A program made the position numbers and the translations under genes. Below the pieces are notes generated by a model. The model was not told where the DNA came from. It did no database searches and was given only the letters and a program-made list of their open reading frames with translations. Positions 50,715 to 61,404 of a DNA stretch of 64,000 nucleotides are shown in pieces. The DNA comes from Cryptomeria japonica (Eukaryota > Streptophyta > Pinopsida > Cupressales > Cupressaceae), in NCBI RefSeq assembly GCF_030272615.1, contig NC_081406.1:216452997-216516996 (forward strand), given 5' to 3'. Every line of letters begins with the position of its first letter. The first letter of the stretch is position 1.

Positions 50715-53700
50715 TCAATTGCTAGGGGCTACAAGGCCCATAGACTCTGAACACCATCTGAACTTCTCTGTGCTCATAGCCTTAGTTAAAGCATCTGCAA
50801 CATTCATCAAAGTTTCCACCTTAACCAGCTTCACCCTACCATCTTCGACCATATCTCTAACAAAATGATACTGAACATCAATATGTTTGGTCCGGGCATG
50901 AAATGTCGGGTTCTTAGCTAGGCTAATTGCACTCTGACTGTCACAGTAAACTGTCACTGTACCTTGTTTTATTCCAATATCTGAACATAGTCTCTTAAGC
51001 CAAATGGCCTCTTTACAAGCATGAGTAGCTGCCATAAACTCTGCTTCAGTAGTGGATAAAGCAACCATAGCCTGTCGCTTACTCATCCAACTAATTGCAC
51101 CACCAAACAAAGTAAACACATAAGCACTGGTGGATCTTCTGCTATCAATATCACCTGCCCAATCTGAATCCACATAACCATGGATATCAAGGGAAGTCAT
51201 GTCTCCAACTGAATTACCATGATAACACAAAGAATACTCTGAAGTGCCCTTCAAATATCTGAAGACTCTTTTGACTGCATCCCAATGAACCCTACCAGGA
51301 TTAGACATATATCTAGAAAGTACTCCCACTGCTTGGGCAATGTCTGGTCTAGTACAGACCATACCATACATCAAGCTTCCAACCGCACTCTGGTAAGGCA
51401 CTCTGCTCATGTCTTCCATCTCCAATGGGGATGTAGGACAATCTGAAATACATAGTTTCATTCCAACTGTAAAAGGAACACTCAATGGTCTACAATTCTG
51501 CATGTTGAACCTCTGTAACACTAAATTCACATACTTACTCTGGCCTAACCATAGCTTTCTGTTCACCCTATCTCTTCTAATTTTCATCCCAAGAATGTGC
51601 TTTGCTGCACCAAGATCTTTCATTTCAAATTTAGCAGCGAGCTGAGACTTCAGTTCTGAAATCATACCTTTCCCTTTACCAATGAATAACATAAAATCAA
51701 CATACAATGCAATGAATAAGAAATGATCACCATAAGATTTATAATAAACACAGTGATCTGATTTAGAACATTCAAATCCCAAACTCAACACATATGTATC
51801 AAATTTCTGGTACCACATCCTAGGACTTTGTTTGAGGCCATACACAGATTTTTTCAATTTACAGACCAAATTACTTTTGCCTTTCACCACATAGTGCTCC
51901 GGCTGTGTCATATAAATATCTTCCTCCAAATCACCATGAAGGAAAGCAGTTTTCACATCCATTTGCTCAACCTCTAAATCATAAGCAGTAGCAATAGAAA
52001 GCAAAAATCTAATGGACGTCATTTTTGCAACAGGAGAAAATATCTCACCGTAATCAACACCCTCAACCTGAGAGTAGCCTTTTGCAACCAACCTTGCTTT
52101 ATACTTCTCAATGCTTCCATCTGAACCAATCTTTTTCTTGAACACCCATTTACAACCAACAAGTTTTCATCCTTCAAGCAATGGTACAAGATCCCATGTA
52201 TCATTCATTTTCAATGCTGCCATTTCTTCCTCCATAGCAATCTTCCAGGATTCTGCATCATTCATACCTAATGCCTCTTCTACAGATTTCGGTTCATCCA
52301 CACTAGTATTCAGAGCAAAAATACATCTCCAATCATCAGGTGAATACCTTTCAAGTGGTTGTCTATGTCTTGTAGACCTTCGAACAAGCTGAGTTGGAGG
52401 TTCTTCCTCCTCTTCTGAAGATTCAGAGCTAGATGAGCTCTCCTCAAATTCTTGCCTATCTAGGGGTCTCGATTCAACTCTTTCAGGTGTAGAAGGAAGT
52501 TGAATCACATCTTCTTTTTTAGTCTGTTCTGGCTGCAATGTAACAAAAGGAGACTTAATTTCTCTAAAAATAACACTTCTACTATGAATTACCTTTTGTG
52601 CAACAAGGTCCCAAAGCTTGTATCCTTTCACACCATAACTATACCCGATGAAGATACATTTCACAGCCTTGTTCTCCAACTTTGTTCGCTTCTCCTTTGG
52701 CACATGTGCATATGCCTCGCAACCAAAAACTCTAAGATGTCTCAATGAAGGCTTGTGACCTGACCATGCTTCCATAGACATTTTATCAACAAGAGCTGAT
52801 GTAGGAGACCTGTTAATCAGGTAGCAAGCAGTGGCAACAGCTTCAGCCCAAAACTTTTGTTCGAGACCAGCACCACTCAACATACTCCTAGCCTTCTCCA
52901 TCAGTGTCCTATTCATTCTTTCTGCAACTCCATTCTGCTATGGAGAATACGGAGTTGTCTTCTGCTTGTTAATTCCACAGTCTTTACAGAATCTATCAAA
53001 ATCATTAGAGCAAAACTCACCGCCATTATCAGTTCTCAAACATTTTATTTTCTTTCTAGTCTGCAACTCAACCATTGCTTTAAATTCTTTAAAATGACTA
53101 AAAACTTCAAATTTACTCTTTAGAAAATATACCCATGTCCTTCTACTAAAATCATCAATAAATGAAACATAATATGTGGATTTTCCAATCGAAGAGACAT
53201 CTACTGGACCAAACACATCAGAATGGATAAGATCCAAAACACCACAAGTTTTATGAGAACTCGAGTAAAACTGAACGCGGTTTTGTTTTCCATAAATGCA
53301 ATGCTCACAGAAATCAAAGTCAAGATTACAATCATTTAAACCTTCAACAAGATTTTTATTTTTCAAGGTCCTTAGACCCTTTTCTCCAATGTGGCCAAGT
53401 CTTTGGTGCCATAACATAGTCTTCTCTGCAGGTAACTTTGCTTCAGACGAAAGGGCACCCTTAGATACCCAAAAACCATTTCCATCTGCTGAAGGTGAAA
53501 CCTTCAAATCTTCCAGTGAAGTATCCACAGATTTACTTTTTACAGAAGTGCTATTACACTCAACAGTGTATGCTTCAAGCTTATACAAAGTGCCAAACCT
53601 GACACCTCTAGCAACTACCATAGCACCCTTAATCATCTTACATCCTGTTTCAGAAAAGACTACCTACACACCTGCATCTATTAGTTTGCTCACAGATAAC

Positions 53701-54000
53701 AGGTTTCATTTTAATCCAGGGATATGCAACACACCATTAATCCTTTTTATTCTACCATCAGAAAACCTGATTCTAACTTTACCTCGACCAACAATGTCTA
53801 GAGGTGAATCATCACCCAAGTACACCTTACCTCCATTAAATCCTTCATATTCAAAAAACCAATTTCTATTGGAAGTCATATGAAAAGATGCACCTGAGTC
53901 AATTAGTCAGGCATCATTACCTGCATGAGTCGCCAAAGCCGCAATAAATGCATCGCCATCTTCCTTGTCGGACTCAGAATCAGAATCAAACTTTTTCTTT
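50715..54000 (-). pseudogene. pol: Copia-C pol (protease, integrase, RT, RNase H)
   Basis: Pol is in frame with gag. The protease motif IDSGASFHM lies just after a TGA at 53907-53909. The integrase zinc region HQRLGHIGEKG...CEHCIYGK is at about 53295-53410, with core motifs HSDVFGPV, FIDDFSRRTWVYF and LRTDNGGEF. RT spans 52145 to about 51450, with [19 protein letters not shown] and [11 protein letters not shown]. RNase H has [21 protein letters not shown] and YCDSQSAI. Stops are also at 53706-53708, 53664-53666, 52938-52940 and 52167-52169, each one transition from a sense codon. The RT active site reads YVDF (51693-51704) instead of YVDD. The natural stop is at 50715. Confidence 0.95.
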
Positions 54001-54758
54001 TTCTTCTTCTTTTCTTCTTTGCAGTCCTTACGGATGTGACCCGGTTTACCGCAATTCCAACAAATGACTTTGGACTTTCCAAGAGATTTTGATCTCCCTT
54101 TGGATTTGGACTTGCCGCGCTTCTCATTCTTCTTGCCTTTCTCCTTAGGTCTTCCACGAACGGTTAGGGCTTCCTTTGAACTGATGGATACCTTCCTTCG
54201 CATCTCTTCACCAAGTAGGGCACCCACCACGTCTTCAGATTTCAAAACAACAAAAGTACTACCGATAGCCATAACAAGAGAATCCCACAAATCAGGCAAA
54301 GAGCAAAGCAAGATCTGACATTTCTCCTCCTCGTCCATCTTAACACCGACGGATACTAATTGAGCCACCAACATATTGAATGCTTCCAGGTGGTTTGCAA
54401 TTCGTCCACCCTCTTCCATCTTCAAGGAATACAATTTCTTTCTTAAGAAAATTTGATTTAATAAAGATTTCACTTGATACATCTCACCAAGCTTAGTCCA
54501 TAGCTTCTTTACAGAGTTTTCTTCATGGACATTGATTAGAACAGAGTCTGCCAGGCACAGTCTGATTAGACCCTTGGCTTTTCGGTCCATAACATCATAC
54601 TGAGCTGCCGCAGTAGGATCTGAGGGCCTTTGGACATTCACATCAACAGCATCCCAAAGATCTCGATCTATTAGCAGATCTTCCATCTTCAGCTTCCACA
54701 TCTCAAAATTACTTCCATTAAATTTCTCCACCTCTATTCTCCCCGACGAACTCGCCAT
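54001..54758 (-). pseudogene. gag: Copia-C gag
   Basis: The ATG at 54756-54758 opens MASSSGRIEVEKFNGSNFEMW, a classic UBN2 gag start; the first 250 codons are open. The CCHC knuckle CWNCGKPGHIRKDC is at 54021-54062 (residues 233-246), after a basic Lys/Ser region and before a lysine run and an acidic stretch. A TGA at 53907-53909 cuts gag from protease, where W is expected. Its role is to build the virus-like particle and bind element RNA. Confidence 0.95.
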
Positions 54759-54868
54759 CTGAATATTCCTGCAACAAGATCAAAAAGTGTCTTCTGCACA
54801 AGCTCCCACTCAAATCTGGATTAGTTCAAAAAACCCAACTGCCCACAATTGAAACCAAAGGTGATCAG

Positions 54869-54880
54869 GCTCTGATACCA
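54869..54880 (-). promoter_or_regulatory. Primer binding site of Copia-C
   Basis: Plus strand GCTCTGATACCA is the reverse complement of the copia site TGGTATCAGAGC; it lies two bases from the LTR at 54883. Confidence 0.94.
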
Positions 54881-54882
54881 CT

Positions 54883-55776
54883 TGTAAGGAAGTTAAGTAG
54901 CGGAAACAACTTCCTACACTAACCTTGAGAGGAGGGTAATGCAAAACTTTTTCAGATCATTACAACAGTTACAGAAAATAGAAATAGATATAATAGCATT
55001 CATACCACAACACAATGATTTACGTGGGGAAAACCCTTTCGGGAGAAAAACCCCACCCTCCAAAAGCAGCTCAATATTTTATTCAGCAATCAAAAACAGA
55101 TTACAAAATACTTGCAGAGCAAGCTCTTCGCAGGAGTACCATTAATCAGAGATTCAGAGGCAACTCAATAGCCATAGGACTCTTTCACACAACCTCTATC
55201 TCACACACCTCATAAATAGGAGATACAATACAAGAAACCATCAAACGGTATTACAAAACCATGGGCTAAAACCACCCAATAAAGTGTAGCCGACCTTATC
55301 TCCCTTCTAGATTCCCTATGACATGTTAAAGCACACATCAACACATGTCGCTCCCTTTTACCACTCATTTATGTATCCGATACAAATTATTTTTCCTATT
55401 TCAGGAGTACAAACTTCTGGAGGCCATAACTTGAGAACCGGGTGTCCGATTGACGAACCGTTTGAAGCGCCGAAAAGCTCGCGAAGTGCTCTATCACCTC
55501 GTAACCCGCTTTTCTGGTTACAACCACTTTTCAGGGCGTTTCAGAGCCTCTAAAGTCCCCAAAATTAAGTTTAAATATTTTATTGCACCCCTCCAAGACG
55601 AAAACTTTAATATCTTCAAAACTAGCTGTGACCTTGTGACAAAACTTTACCGGAATGCTTATCTAGCCAACCAGAAGCTTCAAGGAGAGTTTTGCACCAT
55701 TTTGTGCTCAAATGAAAACTTACTATAAATAGTAACCTCGTATAAATGCAAGGTTGAGACACCATTTTTCTCAACA
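54883..55776 (-). repeat. Copia-C 5' LTR
   Basis: Same ends and length as the 3' LTR, adjacent to the primer site on its left and the target duplicate GCCGG on its right. Confidence 0.96.
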
Positions 55777-55921
55777 GCCGGTGCAGTATGTGATCTGCTG
55801 ATGCTGGTGCACTAACTTGTCAGTGTAATGCCTTGCCGATGCCATAGGATTGTAAGGTTGCCATCAATGACAAAACCTTCAATCACATACAATGTCTCAT
55901 TGGAGTGTTCATATGCCAACA
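55777..55921 (-). repeat. NA2 5' LTR remnant
   Basis: Matches about 47353-47497 and ends in ATATGCCAACA like the 3' LTR. The other 680 or so bases of this LTR are missing: left of Copia-C the NA2 ORF begins at once. The differences from the 3' LTR (about 10 in 142 bases) are many for its nesting level. Confidence 0.85.
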
Positions 55922-56205
55922 GACAAAATGCCTTTGATCATCTAAAGGTATATCAACAAAGAATGTGTTGGAGCTATAATCACAAGGTTAAACCACAAAT
56001 CTTTCAAGTGGGAGAACTAGTGCTAAAGGAAAATCCCTGCAACCAGCCAGATCGAGAGAAGAAAGGAAAGTTTGAACCAAACTGGTTAGGTCCATTTGTG
56101 GTCACAACAACATTTGGATCTAGAGCATATCAACTATCAACACAGGATGGCGATCAACTTGAAGAACCCATCAATAGTATGCACTTGAAGAAATTCTATG
56201 TTTGA
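55922..56205 (+). pseudogene. pol: Tat-1 integrase C-terminal tail
   Basis: The frame resumes right after the NA2 target duplicate with NAFDHLKVYQQRM. It includes FQVGELVLKENP, NWLGPFVV and the end NSMHLKKFYV, typical of the Ty3 integrase C-terminus. The codon phase is exactly that of 39629-46675, so it joins the body of pol once NA2 is removed. The natural TGA is at 56203-56205. Confidence 0.94.
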
Positions 56206-57877
56206 AAAAATCAGACAAATAAATAGGCACTATCTGTTTGCTATCTCTTCCATCTATTAGTTCATGTATCTTTCTTCTTGCATTCATCTTTCATCAACAT
56301 TGACCATCATAAGCATTTGTACATACACAAGCATTGCAGCTGCTCTCTCACCATGGTTTGGATCATTGGATATATCATAACAAATTTGTTTCTAGGTTTG
56401 GGGCAAAATCCTACACTTAGTTGGGGGCAAAATCTTGATCATTTTGAGCTTAATCAAACAAGTAGAATAAGCAGTTAGACAACTCTTATCAAGTGAAAAA
56501 CTGAGACACATCCAACATTGAACACAAGATCAAACTATCAACTATCAAGCTATCACGAAGTCAATCTAAGCACATCACACACTTTACAATGGATGATATA
56601 TTTTTGGATAACGATTTTAACATGATTGTTCAACTTTTTTATATTGCTTTTCACTATCATGATTTCAGAGTGACTCTGGGATGTCCTTGACAAGAGGAAC
56701 AAGGAAGAAACATGATATTTTTCTTGTCTGCTATCTAAAAGTTAATCATTAATATATGAAAATTTGTCTCAGGACATGATCATCAGAGTATCATTGAAGG
56801 CATTTCTGATTTGTGTATTGAAATGATTAATACTGCCCATTTTATGCAAGCAACATTCAATTCATCTCGATTCAATTATACGTCAATGCTTGTGCTAACT
56901 TGCTATATCAAAATCTAGGAAAGAAGTGCTCAGGTCATCATGGTTTAATTATACCATCGAAGTTTGCACTCACTTCCCACATTTCAAAAATCTCAATGAT
57001 GACAAAAATGCAAAATAATCTAGTGACTGGTCTGATCGTAATTTGCATTCCATTGCATTTTAGCTTGCATTTCACTCTTGCATGGGATCCTACAAGCTTC
57101 TTTCATCCAAGGTTAAATCTATAGTAGGAATCATCAAAGCATCATCACAAGTGTATAGGCAATCAAACGAATAACTCATATATATCCAGATATTATCGAC
57201 CCAGCGAAAACCTTATGCTATCTCCCTCAACAGAATCAACAATTAGCATATCCAAATATTTTTGCAACTTGATATCAACAAACTATAAGTTCTTTATCTA
57301 TCAACCTTATCAAATCAAATCAATCAATCAAACCTAATCGATTATGATCATGTCTTAAATAGGATGTATCCTTCCTAAAATCAGACGATTTGATTCGGAT
57401 TCATGTCTTATACAGGATGTATCCTTCCTGAAACCAGATGTTCTGATCATGTCTTATATAGGATGAATCCTTCCTGAAACCAAACACTTTGATCATCATT
57501 GTCTTATATAGGATAAATCCTTCCGGAAACTAGATGCTTTGATCATCGTTGTCTTATATAGGATGAATCCTTCCTGAAACCAAACTGAATCTAATCAATC
57601 AAGATTTTTCAATCTTATCAATCTAAGCAATCAAGCTAATCAAAGAACTCACACTTTCATCAAACACAGTTGCAGAAATCAAATTAAATCTATCAGGATA
57701 TCAATTTCGCAAAACCTCCAAAGATCAATTATCTCAATTCATCTCCCGAGGGGGCATCATCATACTAGAATTTAGCAATCAAGAGCTGGGGCATTCTATC
57801 AAATCAATATCAGCATCAAAATGAGATTATTCTTTGAATCAACACATCATCACACCTCACTTCAAAGACGGGAAAAA
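56206..57877 (+). other. Tat-1 3' untranslated region
   Basis: No antisense or sense gene was found here, unlike Tat-PMD. It contains two GGGGCAAAATC tracts (near 56400 and 56425) and a five-copy tandem repeat near its end. The polypurine tract AAAGACGGGAAAAA is at about 57864-57877, next to the 3' LTR. Confidence 0.75.
57350..57595 (+). repeat. Tandem repeat, about 50 bp x 5
   Basis: Units start at TGTCTTA at 57351, 57404, 57450, 57500 and 57550. The core is TATAGGATGAATCCTTCCTG; the repeats differ by a few bases and lengths of 46-53. Confidence 0.93.
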
Positions 57878-58935
57878 TGTATACACCTAAAAATGGTCTA
57901 AAGATAATTAATTAAATAAGCGATTATTTAATTAATCTCCCTCCCCAATTTAATTGAATTCACTAAGCAATTTGATCAAATTCCCCCTTTCATCTACTTA
58001 TTAATAAAGCTAAGGATTTATTTAATAAGTTCATTTCACCCCTTTAATTAATTAATTCCCTCATCCAAAATTATTTCTTCTAATCCTTTAATTAATTAAA
58101 ACAAATCAAATTCATGAGTTGTTGAGACTAATTAGCCTTTTCATATTATTTGAGTTTCTCAATTCAAATTCTCCTAACTTCTACCACTCCTAAACCTAAC
58201 CATTCCTAAACCTAATCCATTCTACCTACCCACCATGTCCCCTTTCATCTAGCATCTTCTAGAACCTTGTGACACTTGTCACTAAGTGTTCCCTTTCATC
58301 TAACCTCTTCTAGAAGCCTATTGCTACTTGTCACCATAGAGATGACAAATGTCCCCTTTAATCCAACCCCTTTGTCAACCTCCAATTTAACCATTGATAT
58401 CTTCAAATCAATCTTGACCGTTGATTCTTGCCACCTCACCCCTAGCCTTGGAAATCCTATAAATAGACCTCATTTTGGAGCACAAAGGGTCCCAATTCAT
58501 ATCATTCATCCCAATTTCATATAATTTTTTCATATCATTAGATCCCATCTCACTTTCATCTCATGCATTGTTACTATAGGCATCTAGCTCCTAGTTTATC
58601 ATTCTTAGCAATGTTATCATGCTCAATTTTAGCTTAATTGCATCTTAATCTTAGTTCATTTTCTAGATCAAACATGAATTCATATAGATTAATCATGCTA
58701 TTCTTGCTAGATCATGCATTTTCATCATTCAAATCCTCCATCTAAGTGTAGTCAAATCACTGGAATTTGCATAATCAAATCTGAGAGCATTTTTCATACT
58801 CACATTTACTAGGAGACAATAAGTCGACTAGCTATGGTTTTGTATTTCTTTGTTTCAATTTACTAACCATTGCTTATAATGATTTATTGAGTGCATTGTG
58901 GTTGCAGGTATAGGTACACTTTATAGAGCACGATA
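57878..58935 (+). repeat. Tat-1 3' LTR
   Basis: It starts TGTATACACCTAAAAATGG and ends CACGATA. It is followed by the target duplicate GGAAC and then by the resumed NA1 LTR. Confidence 0.95.
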
Positions 58936-59873
58936 GGAACCAACCCAAAGGAGATACAACCCCTACACCGAGCACTGACTCAATGAACTACAATGAATAT
59001 AATCAAATACAAAAATGATAGCCTAGTTACAAATGAGTTCTATAACCACTCATGAATAATCCCTCTACCGGTTCACTCTTCTCTACCAATCACCCTCTGC
59101 TCTGTTGTCTATCAATTCTAAATGAGTTCTCTCCTTTCTTCTTCTCACATGCCTTCTCTCTGCTCACTTTCGCATGCTGCTGATAACACACCAGTTATGA
59201 CTCTGCCTCTAGGATAAATTGTCAAATCATACACTTATTGTCAGTTCCTCTACTTGTCGGTTTATTTCTGCACCGTTTCATGCCAGTCAGATCTCCTCAA
59301 ACACTCACTCATCTCACTCCACTCACAACTGCCTTACTACCAGTTTGACCACTATCGGTTCACCCAACTGGTTCTCTCTCAACAACTTATCAGCCAACCT
59401 TTTCCCTCACTGGTTTAACCCTCTTTCATACCCTCTTACTAGTTTCTCCCTACTTACCGGTTCACCTCCAAATGCTCAGTCATTCACTCTCACAGTTGTG
59501 TCATTCCTTTGCAACCACTCTTTTCTCTCAACTAGCATCACACCCTTTAGCAGCATCATCAAACCTCTTCAATCATGAGTCGACATTATTATTCCTAAGT
59601 TTTCATGCCATGACTAACATTCAAATCCCTGGCCTACTAGGGTACCTTCATGGACCTCGAGGAATATCGTATTCAATCGAATCTCCTTCCAAAGATTGAC
59701 CACCTGCAATTGATCACCCATCGCCGCCAATCACACAACTTGCAATACACATCCTCTTTTTTTAGCAAACACGACCATGTATATCGACCTACTTCTATCA
59801 ATGACATTGAATTATCTCTTGGTTGCATTCTCCAGGTAAGATTTGCAACTATATATCCTTCCTCTATCATAGC
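58936..59873 (-). repeat. NA1 5' LTR, second part
   Basis: It continues the match with the 3' LTR (23387 to about 24313), starting at CCAACCCAAAGGAG. It ends at 59873, where the minus-strand Tat-PMD element begins. The remaining 1.3 kb of this LTR should lie beyond the window. Confidence 0.9.
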
Positions 59874-61388
59874 TGTAGCATAGGAATTCGGAAATCATCA
59901 CAAACAATATAAAAACTAATCATTAGCTCAATCACGAAAGCACAATTGCAATGATCTATCCTAAAACACACTCAATAAAGACATAAAGACAAAACATTCA
60001 AAAAGATTATGCAAACCAGATGTAAATCCAAATGTTTCCTTCATGCGGCTCCATTGTTCTTCTTTCCTCTTCAAATAGTTTGGTTGTGGATCTCACCTAC
60101 AAGTGCACATACATGATTGAAAGCAAGTAGGTAAGAAAATTGTTCAAAAGTACTCGAAGTGTGATTGATTAGAAATTTGATAATCTGATTAGGGGGTTTG
60201 ATTGAAGAAATTCATCCAATTTATAGACAAATTGGAGAGATGGATCAATTAGCATGATTCAATTCAAATGGAAATTGCAAATCAATTATGTCAATTATGA
60301 CAAATTATGACAAATTTTGCACTTTCTATGCAAAATTTGTTGATTGATAATTTATGACAAATTATGACAACTTCTATGTCAAAAATTGATTGATTGTCAA
60401 TTATGACAAATTATGACAAATTGACATGTCATTTCCATGAATTTAGGAGAGAAATAGGAGGAAATTGAAATTAAGAATTAGAAAATTTAAGAAATTAGTG
60501 AATTAAGAATTTAGGAATTAAGAAATTGATGAAAATTAGAAATTAGGTAAATTAATTAATAATTTGTCATTTATTAATTAATTCACAAAGAGGAATAATT
60601 AGCCAATTAAATGAACATTTAATTGTGACAAGAAGAATTAGGATAAATAAATAATTCATTAATCCTAAAGGGAGAAATGACAAACAAGGCTAAATGATTA
60701 AATCACGAAACCTTAGAAGATGAATTAGGCCTTGATGAAAGATAATTGACTCGATCATGATTCTGATTAACAAAGGACCAATGTGATAAATGATTTGATT
60801 GAGAAAATGCGCCAATTGATGAGGAACAATGACTAATTGATCCAAATTGATATAATTGAAAAGAACGATGATTGATGACAAAATAGATTGCAAAACGACA
60901 ATATTGAAAATGACCACGATTGATGACAAATCAGTCGCAAAATGACAAGATCGAACATGACAACGACCGATGACAAATCGATCTTTAAACGACAAGATTG
61001 AAAATGATAAGGATTGATGATAAATTGATCACCAGATGACAAGATTGATAAGAGGACAATGATCAATGACAAATCGATCGCAAGATTGATAGGAGGACAA
61101 AACCCTAATTATGATTGACGATGTCCAAAATAATGACAAATGAGCATGCACATTGATGCAATAAGATAAGATCAATTAAAATCATGACTAGAGATTGTTG
61201 TCGACAAGACCAAATTCAAGAGCGACGTAAATGAAGAATGCAGAAGAAGGACTCAATGTTCACAAATGATAAAGACCAAGTGCGTGACATAGGAGAAAAT
61301 GTTAATGCGACGCAAAAACCTAAAATGAGGCAATGCGCAAATGTTAAAGTATGACTCCGCAAGCGTTGACCATTTTTAGGTGTCTACA
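59874..61388 (-). repeat. Tat-PMD 3' LTR
   Basis: The right end CATTTTTAGGTGTCTACA matches 1-411 of this window. The left end TGTAGCATAGG is placed where similarity to the NA1 LTR stops (59873). The TATA box CTATAAAT (minus) is at 60219-60226. It contains TTATGACAAA repeats near 60280-60420 and the 47-bp tandem array at 60870-61105. Confidence 0.78.
60870..61105 (-). repeat. Tandem repeat in Tat-PMD LTR, about 47 bp x 5
   Basis: Units around GATGACAAATCGATCGCAAA recur near 60874, 60922, 60969, 61016 and 61064. The copy at 1-411 holds only one or two units. Confidence 0.85.
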
Positions 61389-61404
61389 TTTTGCCCCTCT
61401 TTGA
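61389..61404 (-). promoter_or_regulatory. Polypurine tract of Tat-PMD
   Basis: The plus strand TTTTGCCCCTCTTTGA reads TCAAAGAGGGGCAAAA on the minus strand, directly before the LTR start TGTAGACACC. Confidence 0.8.

Larger units (their letters stand above)
49765..55776 (-). mobile_element. Copia-C, youngest and best preserved copia element
   Basis: The LTRs are both 894 bp, the primer site and polypurine tract are adjacent, and gag-pol is one frame of about 1,347 codons with five stops and no frameshift. The target duplicate GCCGG is exact (49760-49764 and 55777-55781). The LTRs differ at roughly 20 positions by eye (about 2%), almost all C/T or G/A. Its LTR ends differ from those of Copia-A and B, so it is another family. 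Confidence 0.97.
46676..55921 (-). mobile_element. NA2: non-autonomous copia-like element with an unknown long ORF
   Basis: It inserted into the Tat-1 integrase: target duplicate GATAA (46671-46675) and GACAA (55922-55926), one transition apart, and removal of the insert restores the frame. The 3' LTR is 46676-47497 with an adjacent polypurine tract. The internal region encodes a lysine/glutamate-rich protein, with no gag, protease, integrase or RT motif. Only 145 bases of the 5' LTR remain (55777-55921) and no primer site was found. Copia-C interrupts it at that junction. Confidence 0.85.
36367..58935 (+). mobile_element. Tat-1: Ty3/gypsy Tat-lineage element nested in the NA1 LTR
   Basis: LTRs are 36367-37439 and 57878-58935, with target duplicate GGAAA and GGAAC (one change). 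A primer site, a 2.2-kb leader, a single gag-pol frame (2,442 codons after removing NA2) and a 1.7-kb 3' untranslated region follow. The two RNase H domains, the second with DGS, AEYEAL and GDSQL motifs, place it in the Tat group. By eye the LTRs differ by about 3% over 400 bases plus a 14-base indel. It carries NA2, which in turn carries Copia-C. Confidence 0.95.
23076..59873 (-). mobile_element. NA1: gag-only non-autonomous copia-like element, split by nests
   Basis: The element reads on the minus strand. Its 3' LTR is 23076-25636, its internal region runs up to 36054, and its 5' LTR starts at 36055, is resumed at 58936 and runs out at 59873. A primer site (36041-36052) and polypurine tract (25637-25648) fit the copia pattern. 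Subtracting Copia-B leaves an internal region of only about 3.4 kb, with gag and no protease, integrase, RT or RNase H. By eye its LTRs differ by about 8-9% over the first 300 bases, more than the LTRs of Tat-1, which lies inside it. The far end lies beyond the window. Confidence 0.88.

Noticed and set aside
39629-56205. Fungal-type repeat-induced point mutation
   Set aside because: The transition bias fits, but the elements and PMD domain are plant lineages and methylated-cytosine deamination is sufficient.
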